Source: Agrocybe praecox (taxonomy: Eukaryota > Basidiomycota > Agaricomycetes > Agaricales > Agrocybaceae). From it: DNA of 17,320 nt. A program made the translations under genes and the position numbers. The DNA lies in NCBI GenBank assembly GCA_964017145.1, contig CAXHKQ010000021.1:1-17320 (forward strand). The letters are read 5' to 3'. This document shows, piece after piece, positions 8,201 through 16,566 of the stretch (positions within the stretch are counted from its first letter, which is position 1; each line of letters opens with the position of its first letter). The notes beneath the pieces were generated by a model. The model did not search any database, was not told the origin of the DNA, and saw only the letters and a program-made list of their open reading frames with translations.

Positions 8201-11200
8201 AGTGTGCGAATTGATTTGCGAGCTTGAAATTTGGCACTTTAATCGCGTTGTCAGGCCGCATAGTTTTCGAATTTTAAACCTAACGACGAATTATTGTGTC
8301 TTCCACAATGGTCTTCGTCAAAAGGATCGAAAATTCGGGCAAGCAATTCATTGGACCAACATAAGATATTTTTTGGGTCACATTTGAGATTTGTGTCACA
8401 TTTGTTGGGTAACATAGAGAGAATTAAGAAATTTCCCAACCAAATATTTTATTGTCGAGTTATTGCGATGGTTTCCAACAGAAGAAGATCATAACATACT
8501 ACATGGGCTGATAAGTATCGGGAAAAATAAGGAAGGACTACCATTTTAGATGAACACTTTTTGTAATCTTCTATACCCGGACAACAAGACTGCGCTCTAT
8601 GTGCGCGACATGAGCACATCTTAGCCTAAACTAATTGAAGTTATGCTCTTAATATGTACGCATAGTATACCTGATGTACTTAAAACGGCCACAATTTCTC
8701 TCGGTAGAAATTTAATCGTACGATTAGTCGTATGTGCACTCCTCGTACACAGCATGTGACATATAGCGTGCACATAATGCACGATGAAAACGCGTGGCGT
8801 GCACCAGGCGTGCACGAGGCGTACATGAACTGCACTGAATAAACCTCCTTCCCATCCCTCCATTTCCCAAAAAATGGTGCGTCCCTGAGTTGATGGACGA
8901 ACTACAATAATGCAATTTTTTAGGTAAACGTACTATTATGACGTTTTGTCGTCTGAGTGGCGTAGGGGTAGAGTGCCTGCCTCACGATCGGAAGGTCCAC
9001 ATGGTCTCTGGAAAACCCGAATCGGTTATGAAGCCCTGCTACTCTTCATATACAAAGGAGTATATAAGGGAGGCCAAGACCCGTCGCGGGTTGTAGTGCC
9101 GTTAAGCAAGCAAGCACTATTATGACGTTAGGTAGTTTATTATCCCAAAGCTTCAACACTCGCCAGAAATATTCACAAATGCCACTGGCTACACAATCTC
9201 GACATGCTGATGCGAAAGATTGATCGACTTGGACTTCTCGGCTGGCCATCTTCAGCTGCAGCCATCTGTGAGGGCCGCGACAGATCTTTTATGTACAGAA
9301 CGACTTTTCGCTGTTGCGCACCTGTGCCAACATCAACGCCAGCGGCCAGCATGTCCGGCGACACCTTTTCGAAGGGCAGTTAGCTTTAGGGCTGGAAGAG
9401 CATTGTCGAATGTTGTAGGATGTTGTTGTGCTGCCGATTGGAAATCAAATTGCGGTAACTCACTCAAGCTCAGGCAACCGAACAGTCGAAGACTTCATTC
9501 CACTTGTTAGGAATCTGTAGCACGTAGGCCGTAATTCTTGCTGCTGCCCGTGCTGCTGATGCAGATGCTTTTATCGGCGTCCTGCTGAATGAGCAATGCG
9601 CTGCTGCTATTCTGATGTGTTTTGATTGTTTACGAACAATTTGGTTTTCCGCGTTGTTTGCTGTGATCGTGAATCACAAACAGTATGCCACACACACATA
9701 ATTGTTTGTTATTTAGCGCAGCTTATGCATTATATGTGCACGAGACGTGTTCTCAACGTACATATTTAAAAAGTACAGTGAATACTCCATGTTCACATGT
9801 GCTATGCCTTGCGTGGACGCAGCGAACACAGGACCTCGATTATACTAAACCTAACATTCAGTTAAAAACAGCAGGATTTCTCTTGGCTTGCCGTCCGGGT
9901 ATAGTTTCATTTTAGCTCGATAGCCTCAAATCAGCGGTCCTAAAACATCTTGATCACGTTCAAAAAGTATCCATCGCTAACGCTTGCATAATGCTCATTT
10001 TTCACGATTTATGCAGTCTATTAGGGCCAAATACGCACACCATAGATGGGACCACAATTCATAGCCCAATTCATTGATTATGGCTTTTTGGTCGATTTTG
10101 TTCAATGTGAGTTTTTGCGTTTTTGCGGCGCTCTCTCTGTAAAGAGCTCACGAGATGTCCCGGACAACGTATATTATTTTTGAATATAACCTCAAGGTTT
10201 CAGCAATCTTCAGGTTCCATCCTTTCCAAATTCCGATATAATTTGGTGGACTTATTGATGTTTTCGTCAGGAACTGCAAAATTTAGGCGTCCAGTGCATG
10301 CCTCGTCCTTGGTGCCCAAATGGAAGGTACAGAATAGTTCACGAAATTGCAAAAACCAAATTTGGCTAGGGCAGACCTCAGATAACAATATCTTAAGACA
10401 TATTTTGGCTCCAGCGGCTATTCACCTATCAGAAATCAGGGCTTTAATACGATTTTTAAAATCTTCTCCACCAAATGTTAGGATATGTCAAACCGCGAGT
10501 TACAATGAAGGCAATATCTTCCAAACTAATAACAGTACGAGTATGAGATTTAGTTTGGCTGGCTGAAAGATAACCATAAATGTAGTCTTCATCAAAAATT
10601 TTGTTCCTTCCCTATTTCTCCCTATACATATCAGCCCATGTAGTACTCGAACAATTTGGCAAATCTAAGAACTTGAGAAATTCTATAATCTGGAATTTAT
10701 CTTGGACATTTGACTGTCAATTCGCTTATATTCAGTGAGATTCCAAACTAGTTGTGATCGGAGATCAGCAACTCCGTAGCTATAATGTTAGAAACAAACT
10801 CATTCGGGTTTCTGTCAACGGTCCGGATATTATTAGGTTCTTGATGTAGTTATTTCAGTAGCGATAGTTGAACACGTAACGCCCCAGCCCCATTTGTTTG
10901 TGCTTATTCGAAGCTAGCTATTCGATCTGAATTATTTCGAACGTGAACGAACGAATTAATTGCACTCAAGTGCGTCACGGTCGAAAATAACGAGCATCTA
11001 ATAATTATAAAAAATCGAATTCGCCCTTTCCGACCAGTGCCAATCGGCCGCACTGGCACTGCACTCGGTGCACTTCGACAAACCGCCCGAGGAGCACTTC
11101 TGGCGCAGCGTGGAAACGTTCTCGTTGCACGTGCAACAGGATGAGCTGCAAATCACCGCTTGCGGATGGTTTGCCGTCGATCGGCAGCTGATATTCACGG

Positions 11201-11347
11201 TACAAAATATTTCTTCCGATTTCTTGCGACGTCGTTCACTCACCAACTCTTGCGATTGATTTACAGATTGTCTCCTCCTCGATTGCCTACTTGGTGCTGG
11301 TCATACAAACGAGCATCTTCGATCCGAACTACAATGCATATCACTAG
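5229..11347 (+). CDS. Gustatory receptor, five coding exons with transposon-filled introns, about 416 aa
   Basis: The exons recover a whole Gr of normal length: 5229-5590, 5983-6334 (start uncertain), 7904-8197, 11038-11199 and 11267-11347. The start is ATG 5229 in the frame continuing upstream as GTG. Firm splice sites are GAAG|GTAGAG, CAG|GTTTGT, TTCGCAG|CAC, GTG|GTGAGT, ACCAG|TGC, ACG|GTACAA and TTACAG|ATT. Exon 3 has WAKLTQRLDAL before TM5 and ends in CAETVRV; exon 4 (54 codons, as in the 1884 gene) reads RSVETFSLHVQQ to VDRQLIFT; exon 5 has AYLVLVIQT where Grs usually show TYhhhhhQF. Acceptor 5982 joins in frame but has a weak pyrimidine tract; 5932 keeps more linker residues but is out of phase, next to a nine-A run (5963-5971). 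Introns 2 and 3 (1569 and 2840 bp) hold transposons. It could be functional or a young pseudogene. Confidence 0.7.
5591..5982. other. First intron (or insertion) of the five-exon receptor
   Basis: This is 392 bp of AT-rich sequence interrupting a region that is uninterrupted in the two neighbouring receptor genes. The donor GAAG|GTAGAG is good and acceptor choices are weak. No terminal inverted repeat or target duplication was found, so its origin as an insertion is not demonstrated. Confidence 0.45.
6423..7140. mobile_element. Decayed mariner-like element, copy A, in intron 2 of the five-exon receptor
   Basis: The stretch from about 6775 to 7080 is clearly homologous to 15290-15590: both contain GCGAGAGCT followed by TTTGCGGA or TTTTCGGA, then GGGTGCCG, then a TGAATTGTGGTCCCA block and CGTATTTGGCC. 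A degenerate end at 6423 (CATGGTTCACTAAGTTCCGGGAAAA) resembles the family's end sequence. The right end near 7140 is only approximate. It has the same orientation as copy C (14779-15673) and no intact transposase frame. Confidence 0.6.
8932..9129. repeat. Perfect 14-bp target-site duplication around the SINE
   Basis: ACTATTATGACGTT occurs at 8932-8945 and again at 9116-9129, exactly flanking the SINE. A duplication of this length is the mark of LINE-mediated retrotransposition, and its perfection suggests a fairly recent insertion. Confidence 0.9.
8946..9115 (+). mobile_element. tRNA-derived SINE, about 170 bp, complete
   Basis: The head TGGCGTAGGGG followed by TAGAGTGCCTGCCTCACGATCGG looks like the D-arm and anticodon arm of a tRNA, and the first eleven bases fit the pol III A box TRGYNNANNGG. 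A B box is not clear. The tail is GGGTTGTAGTGCCG followed by a short AAGC-repeat run (AAGCAAGCAAGC), as in SINEs with simple-repeat ends. Anopheles and Aedes carry tRNA-related SINEs of this kind; the exact family cannot be named without a repeat library. Confidence 0.85.
9173..9364 (-). pseudogene. Possible captured gene fragment inside the nested element
   Basis: The minus-strand frame reads PDMLAAGVDVGTGAQQ followed by RKVVLYIKDLSRPSQ. The words VVLYIKDL resemble the segment of dynein heavy chains where LVLYLKD(L/I)N is found, but the resemblance ends after a few residues and the surrounding frames contain shifts and stops. Farther up the same strand (about 9640-9520) another peptide-like frame, SALLIQQDADKSICISSTG, is present. 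The base composition here is more coding-like than the surrounding repeat. The identity is speculative. Confidence 0.2.
10641..11037. other. Remainder of intron 3 of the five-exon receptor
   Basis: This is non-coding AT-rich sequence between the right end of mariner-like copy B and the acceptor at 11036-11037 (CGACCAG). No exon or repeat could be recognised on either strand; in particular no missing Alg12 exon is seen on the minus strand. Confidence 0.5.
11200..11266 (+). other. Last intron of the five-exon receptor
   Basis: A 67-bp intron, GTACAA to TTACAG, phase 0, lies at the same position as the last intron of the other two receptors. It supports the assignment of the two flanking exons. 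Confidence 0.75.
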
Positions 11348-11381
11348 ACACAATACGTATCAACAAAATCTGTGTACTCAC

Positions 11382-13917
11382 TCGGTAAATGCTAGTCGCT
11401 TATGGAACAAATCGCCGAGCAGAAACAGCCCGAGCAGCAGAGCGACATCGAAACGGAAGATGACGATGGCGACTCCAGATAGGAGGACGAAGGGGACGTG
11501 TCGTTGTTGCAGCCAATAGTTAACGGCCAGTAGGACTGAAATAAAAAGAGGATCGAATGAATATTGTAGATTGTAGCCAAATGGGGATGAAAGACGTTAA
11601 AATAGTTAATGCGGTTCATATCGGAGATACAATGCTGTCTTTAAATTCAAATACAATAAAACAAAAAACCATCTGAAATATAATGAAATCATGCAACAAC
11701 TCACCAAAGGGCATCGCAAAAATATTCGGCAACGGTCTGCTCATGTAAAACATGAAATGGAACTGCGAGATTGTGATCAGCGTGTACCAGATGGCCACGT
11801 GGGCACCTAACTGCTGTTGCACAGTTTGGCGCAGCTTCGTCCAGGCGAACGTTACGTAGCCGGCCAGCACCAGTCGGACTGTGGAAAGGAAATTATAATT
11901 TAAAAAAAACGTTAAAAAAACGTTGAAACAAGCCAGCCGATTCCACTGTCCGAATCAATGCCTTCATTAGTCGCCCACGTCATATAACACAATTTAGAGA
12001 AATGTCGTGTTTTAGGGTGATAGCACTAGGTGCCAGCCCAAAAAAAGAAAGGTCTCACCTAACTTATATAATAGTCTCAAACACCTAACACATTCGTTCT
12101 CACGTTACTGAAGACCATCAGAAACATAAGGTGGGATCTATCGCCATTTAATTTCTTTTAATGGCTGCGCAAATAATGTAAGTTCGACGTTATAATAGGG
12201 TGATACCTATGATCGTGCACTATATTAATGTACATTTAAGGCTCGCCACTGGAGAACGGTTCAATATATTCAATTCGAATTTTCGCTAATCATTTTCTAG
12301 TACTAATTCCTATACTGGCGATTAGTCCGAGGAAATATGTTTTTTTTTCAATCGTTCCATCGTGCACGTTCCATGAAAAGAGGCTGTTGCTGAGAGATAT
12401 TCGGTACATACAAATTCATTGATAATTTCCACCTGTGGCCGTTAAGATGTGTATCTTATAGTTAGATTTATTGAATTTTAGGGTCCCTGGATTTTTTCGT
12501 TGACATTCCTTCAAATCCTGACGTAAAACGACATCATTAAACCGTGACTTTTCGATGTCCTTTGTATAGATCGATTTTATTTTTCCCTAAAAATATGCCT
12601 TTTTATCCTGCAAATGTGGAACAGCACATTTGCTCTCGCCTTGAGAAGCGTTTCTGGTCCATTTAGACCTCCAGGAACACCAAACATTAAATTTATTAGT
12701 CTTTGCTTTTTTTCTTTCAGTTAGCCGATGGCAAATAATCCTTCTGGGTCTCAAAATATAGACGCCATCCGATTGTTGTGCTTTTGTGAACTGGGAGAGG
12801 CTTCATCCCTTCTTGTTCTCTCAGATGACAACCAATTCGACTCCGGAAAGTGGTGATGGTGTTAGGAAACATTCATTGTCACAAATATATTTTTAAAAGT
12901 AGCTTTACCGCGTCCGATTTGCCCAAAACACTAATCAGAAATAACACAACGTATATATATTTCGGTCGATTTTAAAGTCACGTGGCAGACATTTTACAAA
13001 GAGCTATGCGCATGTTCAAGAACATATCCAAGAAAAAAATTAAACCGTGCTTTCCGGTCTTCCGGCCCTTATTTGAGGATTTATAGATGTTCTCTGTAAC
13101 TGCCTCATTTGGGCGTCTAACACGTGCTCCATCTCCGGTGTGGCCAGTACGGATTCGGAAAAAAATCGCGAACAGATAACTTTTTTTGAATACATGGTTC
13201 GACTCTGGCCCTATTTGTAATTTGTAATTTCATCCAAAAAATGTGTCCTTCTAGTAAACGGCACGGACTTTTCGGACTAACTGTTAAGGTTTCCTGATGA
13301 CAGACGATATTCGACAATGTCTGCAGAATGTAGTTTTTCGACAACAAACATGATATTTTCCAAGACCAATTTGAAGGTCCATGTTGCGATTATTGGAAAA
13401 TGTATTGAATTATGTTGAGTTCGACTCAACAACGAGCTATAGCATAAACCTAGAAGAATAAACTTTATGTCGACGATCACTGCATTGATACGAGGTTTAT
13501 CACTACTATTCTTCTGCCACATCTGTTCGGATTTCCGTGCAGATGCCTTGATCTATCTCTTGTATGCTCACCTATGTATTGCGTCCAAAACTTGTGCACG
13601 TGCAGCTGCTCGAACAGCATCGCCACCGGCGACGCGGTTATCGCCACAATCAGAGCGCCCCAAAACGTGCGCGGCACAACGCCCGGACAGTCGTGATGGT
13701 CATACTGCGTGGAGTGTCCACCAGAGAAAACCCAATTAGATCCATATTGACGCCGAAGCCGAACGGCTGCCTCCCGAATCGTCGTACTCACCTCGGTCAG
13801 GTTCCATCCGTGATAGATAATATCGTGCATCGCCTGCATGTTGAAGCTCTCCTCCACCTTGGCGAATGGCGTGTACACCAGATGCACGGCCGCCACGAAG
13901 AACACCAGCAGACTCAT
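11382..13917 (-). CDS. Alg12: Alg12 alpha-1,6-mannosyltransferase, N-terminal four exons only
   Basis: Alg12 is an ER membrane GT22 enzyme that uses dolichyl-P-mannose to add the eighth mannose to the lipid-linked N-glycan precursor. Exons on the minus strand are 13917-13792, 13704-13572, 11878-11705 and 11535-11382, with GT/AG introns of 87, 1693 and 169 bp. Evidence is the conserved [20 protein letters not shown] in exon 1, [18 protein letters not shown] in exon 2, [20 protein letters not shown] in exon 3 and [18 protein letters not shown] in exon 4, with split codons that join cleanly (phases 0, 1, 1). ATG at 13917 is the first Met. About 195 residues are present of the roughly 490-600 usual; the half holding the WPEG and HKE(L)RF-type motifs is absent. 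Exon 4 ends in a good donor (ACCGA|GTGAGT); without splicing, TGA follows at once. Confidence 0.88.
11879..13571 (-). other. Large second intron of Alg12
   Basis: This 1693-bp AT-rich intron runs from the donor at 13571 (ATAG|GTGAGC) to the acceptor at 11879-11880 (TTTCCACAG). No exon of another gene was recognised. The word TAGGGTGATA occurs twice (near 12014 and 12196), and GTTGAGT-TCG-ACTCAAC at about 13412-13428 can form a small hairpin. No bounded transposon was found. Confidence 0.6.
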
Positions 13918-14478
13918 TCTGATTGATGCGATGCGATTTACTATACGTTCGTATATGGTCGTATTTAGGTGCGAAGTGCGATGAATTCGGTGCGGGCAGA
14001 GCAGCGACGTTGCTCAGCTGCATCTCCACAAATCAGCCAGCTGGACAAACACGCGCAGGCAGAGCTTATATAATCTGGCCGGGCACTTCTACTGGCGGCG
14101 AATGCAGCGACCGCCAACAAACCTGATCGCCTCCGTCTCGGGCCGCTCCGTTCCGGATGTAAACACTGCCGAAAATAGACGCGATTTGTGCGGAAAAACC
14201 ACCGATCTCTGTTTAGTGTAAACGCAAAATAAGCGTCGTGCTTTCCGATTTCCGCGCACGCACAGTAGTTTTGGGTAAAAATAGCCACAAACACGCACGC
14301 ACAGCTGATTTGAATCTGAAAATAGCCGGCACAACAGACGGCGCTGATGTGAAGTTAGCAGCGCATGAAGTGGGATATTTTTCGGAAGCGTAAATTCAGC
14401 ATTGCCAGTCGATTGTAAAGTATATTATATTGCGACAAATAATATATGACATATTATTTATATCTTCTATTTTTCAAA
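13918..14478. other. Intergenic region upstream of Alg12, probably a divergent promoter region
   Basis: This contains the 5' leader and promoter of Alg12 (reading left) and the upstream region of the small ORF at 14479 (reading right). The part at 14080-14330 is relatively GC- and CpG-rich, typical of housekeeping promoters in AT-rich surroundings. No TATA or initiator element could be assigned, and the open frames in it have no protein character. Confidence 0.45.
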
Positions 14479-14652
14479 ATGAACGTTGATCAGCAAACAA
14501 ATGAGAATAGCTGTATTTTCTCATTTTGTAAGTCAGTGGAAACTCCAAAGCCGAAATCGCACTGGACCGACATTTTTTCCGGCTTAGGCAAAACCAGTTT
14601 TATTTCTCAAGACATTACAAAATCAGAAATTAAGAAATCGAATCAAACATGA
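14479..14652 (+). CDS. Small ORF of 57 aa, unknown function
   Basis: ATG at 14479 has a good insect start context (CAAAATGA), and the frame runs to TGA at 14650-14652. It encodes a hydrophilic peptide beginning MNVDQQTNENSCIFSF and containing KPKSHWTDIFSGLGKTSF, ending in a lysine- and serine-rich tail. There is no signal peptide or membrane segment. An AATAAA lies 42 bp after the stop, which would give a compact single-exon transcript divergent from Alg12. It is not recognised as a known family. The composition looks more protein-like than other short frames nearby, but chance cannot be excluded. Confidence 0.35.
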   Translation: MNVDQQTNENSCIFSFCKSVETPKPKSHWTDIFSGLGKTSFISQDITKSEIKKSNQT

Positions 14653-14694
14653 GTTCATAGAGTATTAAAAGACCTCCTAGAACAAAAATGACAC

Positions 14695-14700
14695 AATAAA
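14695..14700 (+). promoter_or_regulatory. Possible poly(A) signal AATAAA after the 57-aa ORF
   Basis: AATAAA in ACACAATAAAGG lies at a usual distance downstream of the small ORF. On its own this hexamer is common in AT-rich DNA. Confidence 0.3.
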
Positions 14701-14778
14701 GGTACTGTTTAGATTAGTTCGATTATTCTACTGTTTTTTGCCGCTTCAAGCTTCAAGTGAATTTGATTTCTAGTTCTA

Positions 14779-15673
14779 CTTGGTCTGATATAACTATCGG
14801 GAGATATAAAGAAGGGACAACATTTTTGATACAAATAAAATTTATTGTTGATCATAGTCATCTTTCCGTCCGCCAAACAAGATTTTATACTCGCACTGTC
14901 ATTAATTTAGAAGATATTGTCTTTATTGTAACTCCCGGCCGGGCGGATTGAATATCCTAACATAATGGAGAAGAAGGTATTTAAAGTCTTATTTGAGCAC
15001 TAATTTATGATAGGTAGATTGGCCGCTGGAGGAAAAACATGTCTTGAGAAATTGTTATCTGGGTCCTTCCCTAGCCGAAATTAAATAGGACAATTTTTTC
15101 AAATATTCTGTACCTTCCATTTGGGCACCGGAGACGATGCGCACAGTTGACGCCTAAATTTGGCAGTTTCTGACGAAAACATCAATAAGTCGACCAAATA
15201 ATTTCGTAATTAAGAAAGGATGGAACCAGGAGATTACTGATACCCTGAGGTTATATAAAAAAAATACATATAGGTGCATACGTTTTTGGGAATGCGAGAG
15301 CTCTTTTCGGAAGGGTGCCGCAAAAACGCAAAAACTCACAATCGACCAAATCGGCAAAAAACCATAATCAATGAATGGGGGCTTTGAATTGTGGTCCCAT
15401 CTATGGTTTTAGGCGTATTTGGCCTTCAGCGACTATTTTTTATTTTCCAAATGAAAATGGTCGTAGCTCCAGGAAAAGAATGAGGCAGTATAAATCGAGA
15501 AAAAAGACATTTTGCAAGGGTTAGGAACGAATACTTTTTCAAGGTGATCGAGACGTTGTAGGACCGCTGATTTAGGGCTATCGACCTGAAATAAATATAT
15601 GTTGTTGATTTAAAAAAATGTTTATCAAAAATGTTGGTCCTTCCCTATTACTCCCGATACTTATCAGCCCATG
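14779..15673. mobile_element. Mariner-like non-autonomous element, copy C, 895 bp
   Basis: The right end is the inverse of CATGGGCTGATAAGTATCGGG, followed by TA (15674-15675). The left end after TA (14777-14778) is a decayed version (CTTGGTCTGATATAACTATCGGG). The interior is homologous to copies A and B. On the minus strand, a stretch reading LVDLLMFSSETAKFRR is shared with copy B (LVDLLMFSSGTAKFRR), together with VPKWKVQN, but no recognised transposase core follows. It sits between Alg12 and eIF3i. Confidence 0.75.
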
Positions 15674-15675
15674 TA

Positions 15676-16492
15676 GTATATGGTGCATTTCGCGCAATTT
15701 GTAACGAGTTCCAATTATTCATATACGTCGGAAATAAAAAAGGAGACATAATTAAACATTCGTTTGATTTTAACTTTTTCTAATGAAAATGCTTTTCTAA
15801 GACGAAAATTTGAGTCTCCGGCTTACAGTGGTCGATTTTCATACAAATCGTGTTCAAGGTTCTCGGGACCAAACAAATTGTTCAGCTTACAAGGGGAGGT
15901 CACGCACGTGTCGTTACGGATCACAGTGAGCGTCTAGCTGGTGATTCTGAGAGCAAAATAAAGGTACACGTCTAAAAGGACTCTTGCCAATGTGCCCTGT
16001 AGCCGAAGATATGAGCAGTTGAAGGTTGACTTAAACATTTCAGAGAAAGCCGTCATGTCAAAAGTGTGGTACAACTTTTACAATGCTCAAATTGTATCTA
16101 CAATTTGGGCATTGTTAAAGAATGAACGAATGACGATTGTCAATGTTTGCTACTTCTAAATCTGCATTCAATATCGTAATTGGGTTGGAAGTAATTTTAA
16201 ATAAGTTCTATTGTTTGAACCTTTTCAATTTATCTGTAACGTTTCATTGGATAAATTGCATTCATTGCATTCCCGTTTTTCAATGTTATCTGTATTCCTT
16301 CCATATCAAGTTTTCATCACTCTAAATCCATAATAGACATCAATTCATTGAATCCATTCATACTACGTGATTCATTGGAGTCAAATATGAGTTTCCTATG
16401 TCCCTTTGTAAATTCAAAGAGGCGCCATTGCAATAAATTCACCACCAATGCATACTTGCTTCGCTTCTCGTTCTCACACATTACGTTTCCGT
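15676..16492. other. AT-rich intergenic DNA between copy C and eIF3i
   Basis: No gene is recognised. The open frame at 16137-16325 is phenylalanine- and isoleucine-rich from base composition. A near-perfect palindrome lies at 16075-16120. The 3' end of eIF3i probably lies near the right boundary. Confidence 0.55.
16075..16120. repeat. Near-perfect 22-bp inverted repeat (hairpin)
   Basis: The arms 16075-16096 and 16099-16120 pair at 20 of 22 positions around a 2-base spacer; one mismatch would be a G-U pair in RNA on one strand. The core is CAATGCTCAAATTGTA facing TACAATTTGGGCATTG. The spacer is too short for a typical microRNA precursor. It may be the centre of a foldback element. Confidence 0.6.
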
Positions 16493-16498
16493 TTTATT
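16493..16498 (-). promoter_or_regulatory. Poly(A) signal AATAAA of eIF3i
   Basis: On the minus strand AATAAA lies about 68 bp after the TAG stop at 16567-16569, a normal spacing for a short insect 3' UTR. Confidence 0.6.
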
Positions 16499-16566
16499 CG
16501 CGATCCCGATACACAAAGCCACCGCAGCCACCAGCTGCTTTCACCTGTCACCCTCCCCTCGCCACT

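Larger units (their letters stand above)
8571..9904. mobile_element. Second inverted-repeat element nested in copy B
   Basis: CTATACCCGGACAACAAG (8571-8588) and the inverse of CTATACCCGGACGGCAAG (9887-9904) match at 16 of 18 positions and exactly bracket DNA absent from the related copy C at the same place. The target is probably TA or TATA, which is ambiguous because it is palindromic and adjoins the repeat. Subterminal regions are rich in GTGCAC-type words, denser on the left (8725-8830) than on the right (about 9735). There is no complete transposase, so it is non-autonomous or decayed. It contains a SINE and a possible gene fragment. Confidence 0.65.
8502..10640. mobile_element. Mariner-like non-autonomous element, copy B, interrupted by a nested insertion
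   Basis: The ends are inverted repeats: CATGGGCTGATAAG at 8502 and its inverse with small changes ending at 10640, each flanked by TA, the target dinucleotide of Tc1/mariner elements. The motif GGCTGATAAGT followed by CGG is typical of mariner terminal repeats. Removing the nested element (8571-9904) leaves about 805 bp, close to the 895 bp of copy C, to which it is homologous in inverse orientation over nearly its whole length (for example TTATTGATGTTTTCGTCAG). No transposase catalytic motif was seen. It lies wholly inside intron 3 of the five-exon receptor. Confidence 0.8.

Noticed and set aside
8952..9000. A functional tRNA gene
   Set aside because: It has only a D-arm/anticodon-arm-like head without a clear T arm or acceptor stem, followed by a SINE body and tail with target duplications.
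10123..10566. A 147-codon host gene
   Set aside because: It lies wholly within mariner-like copy B; the corresponding region of copy C has stops, so it is repeat sequence.
13477..13917. A single-exon protein of 146 aa for the Alg12 start
   Set aside because: The frame reads through an 87-bp intron and past the exon 2 donor; splicing at GTGAGT sites restores the conserved NLTE-YDHHD and YIVRLVLAG joins.
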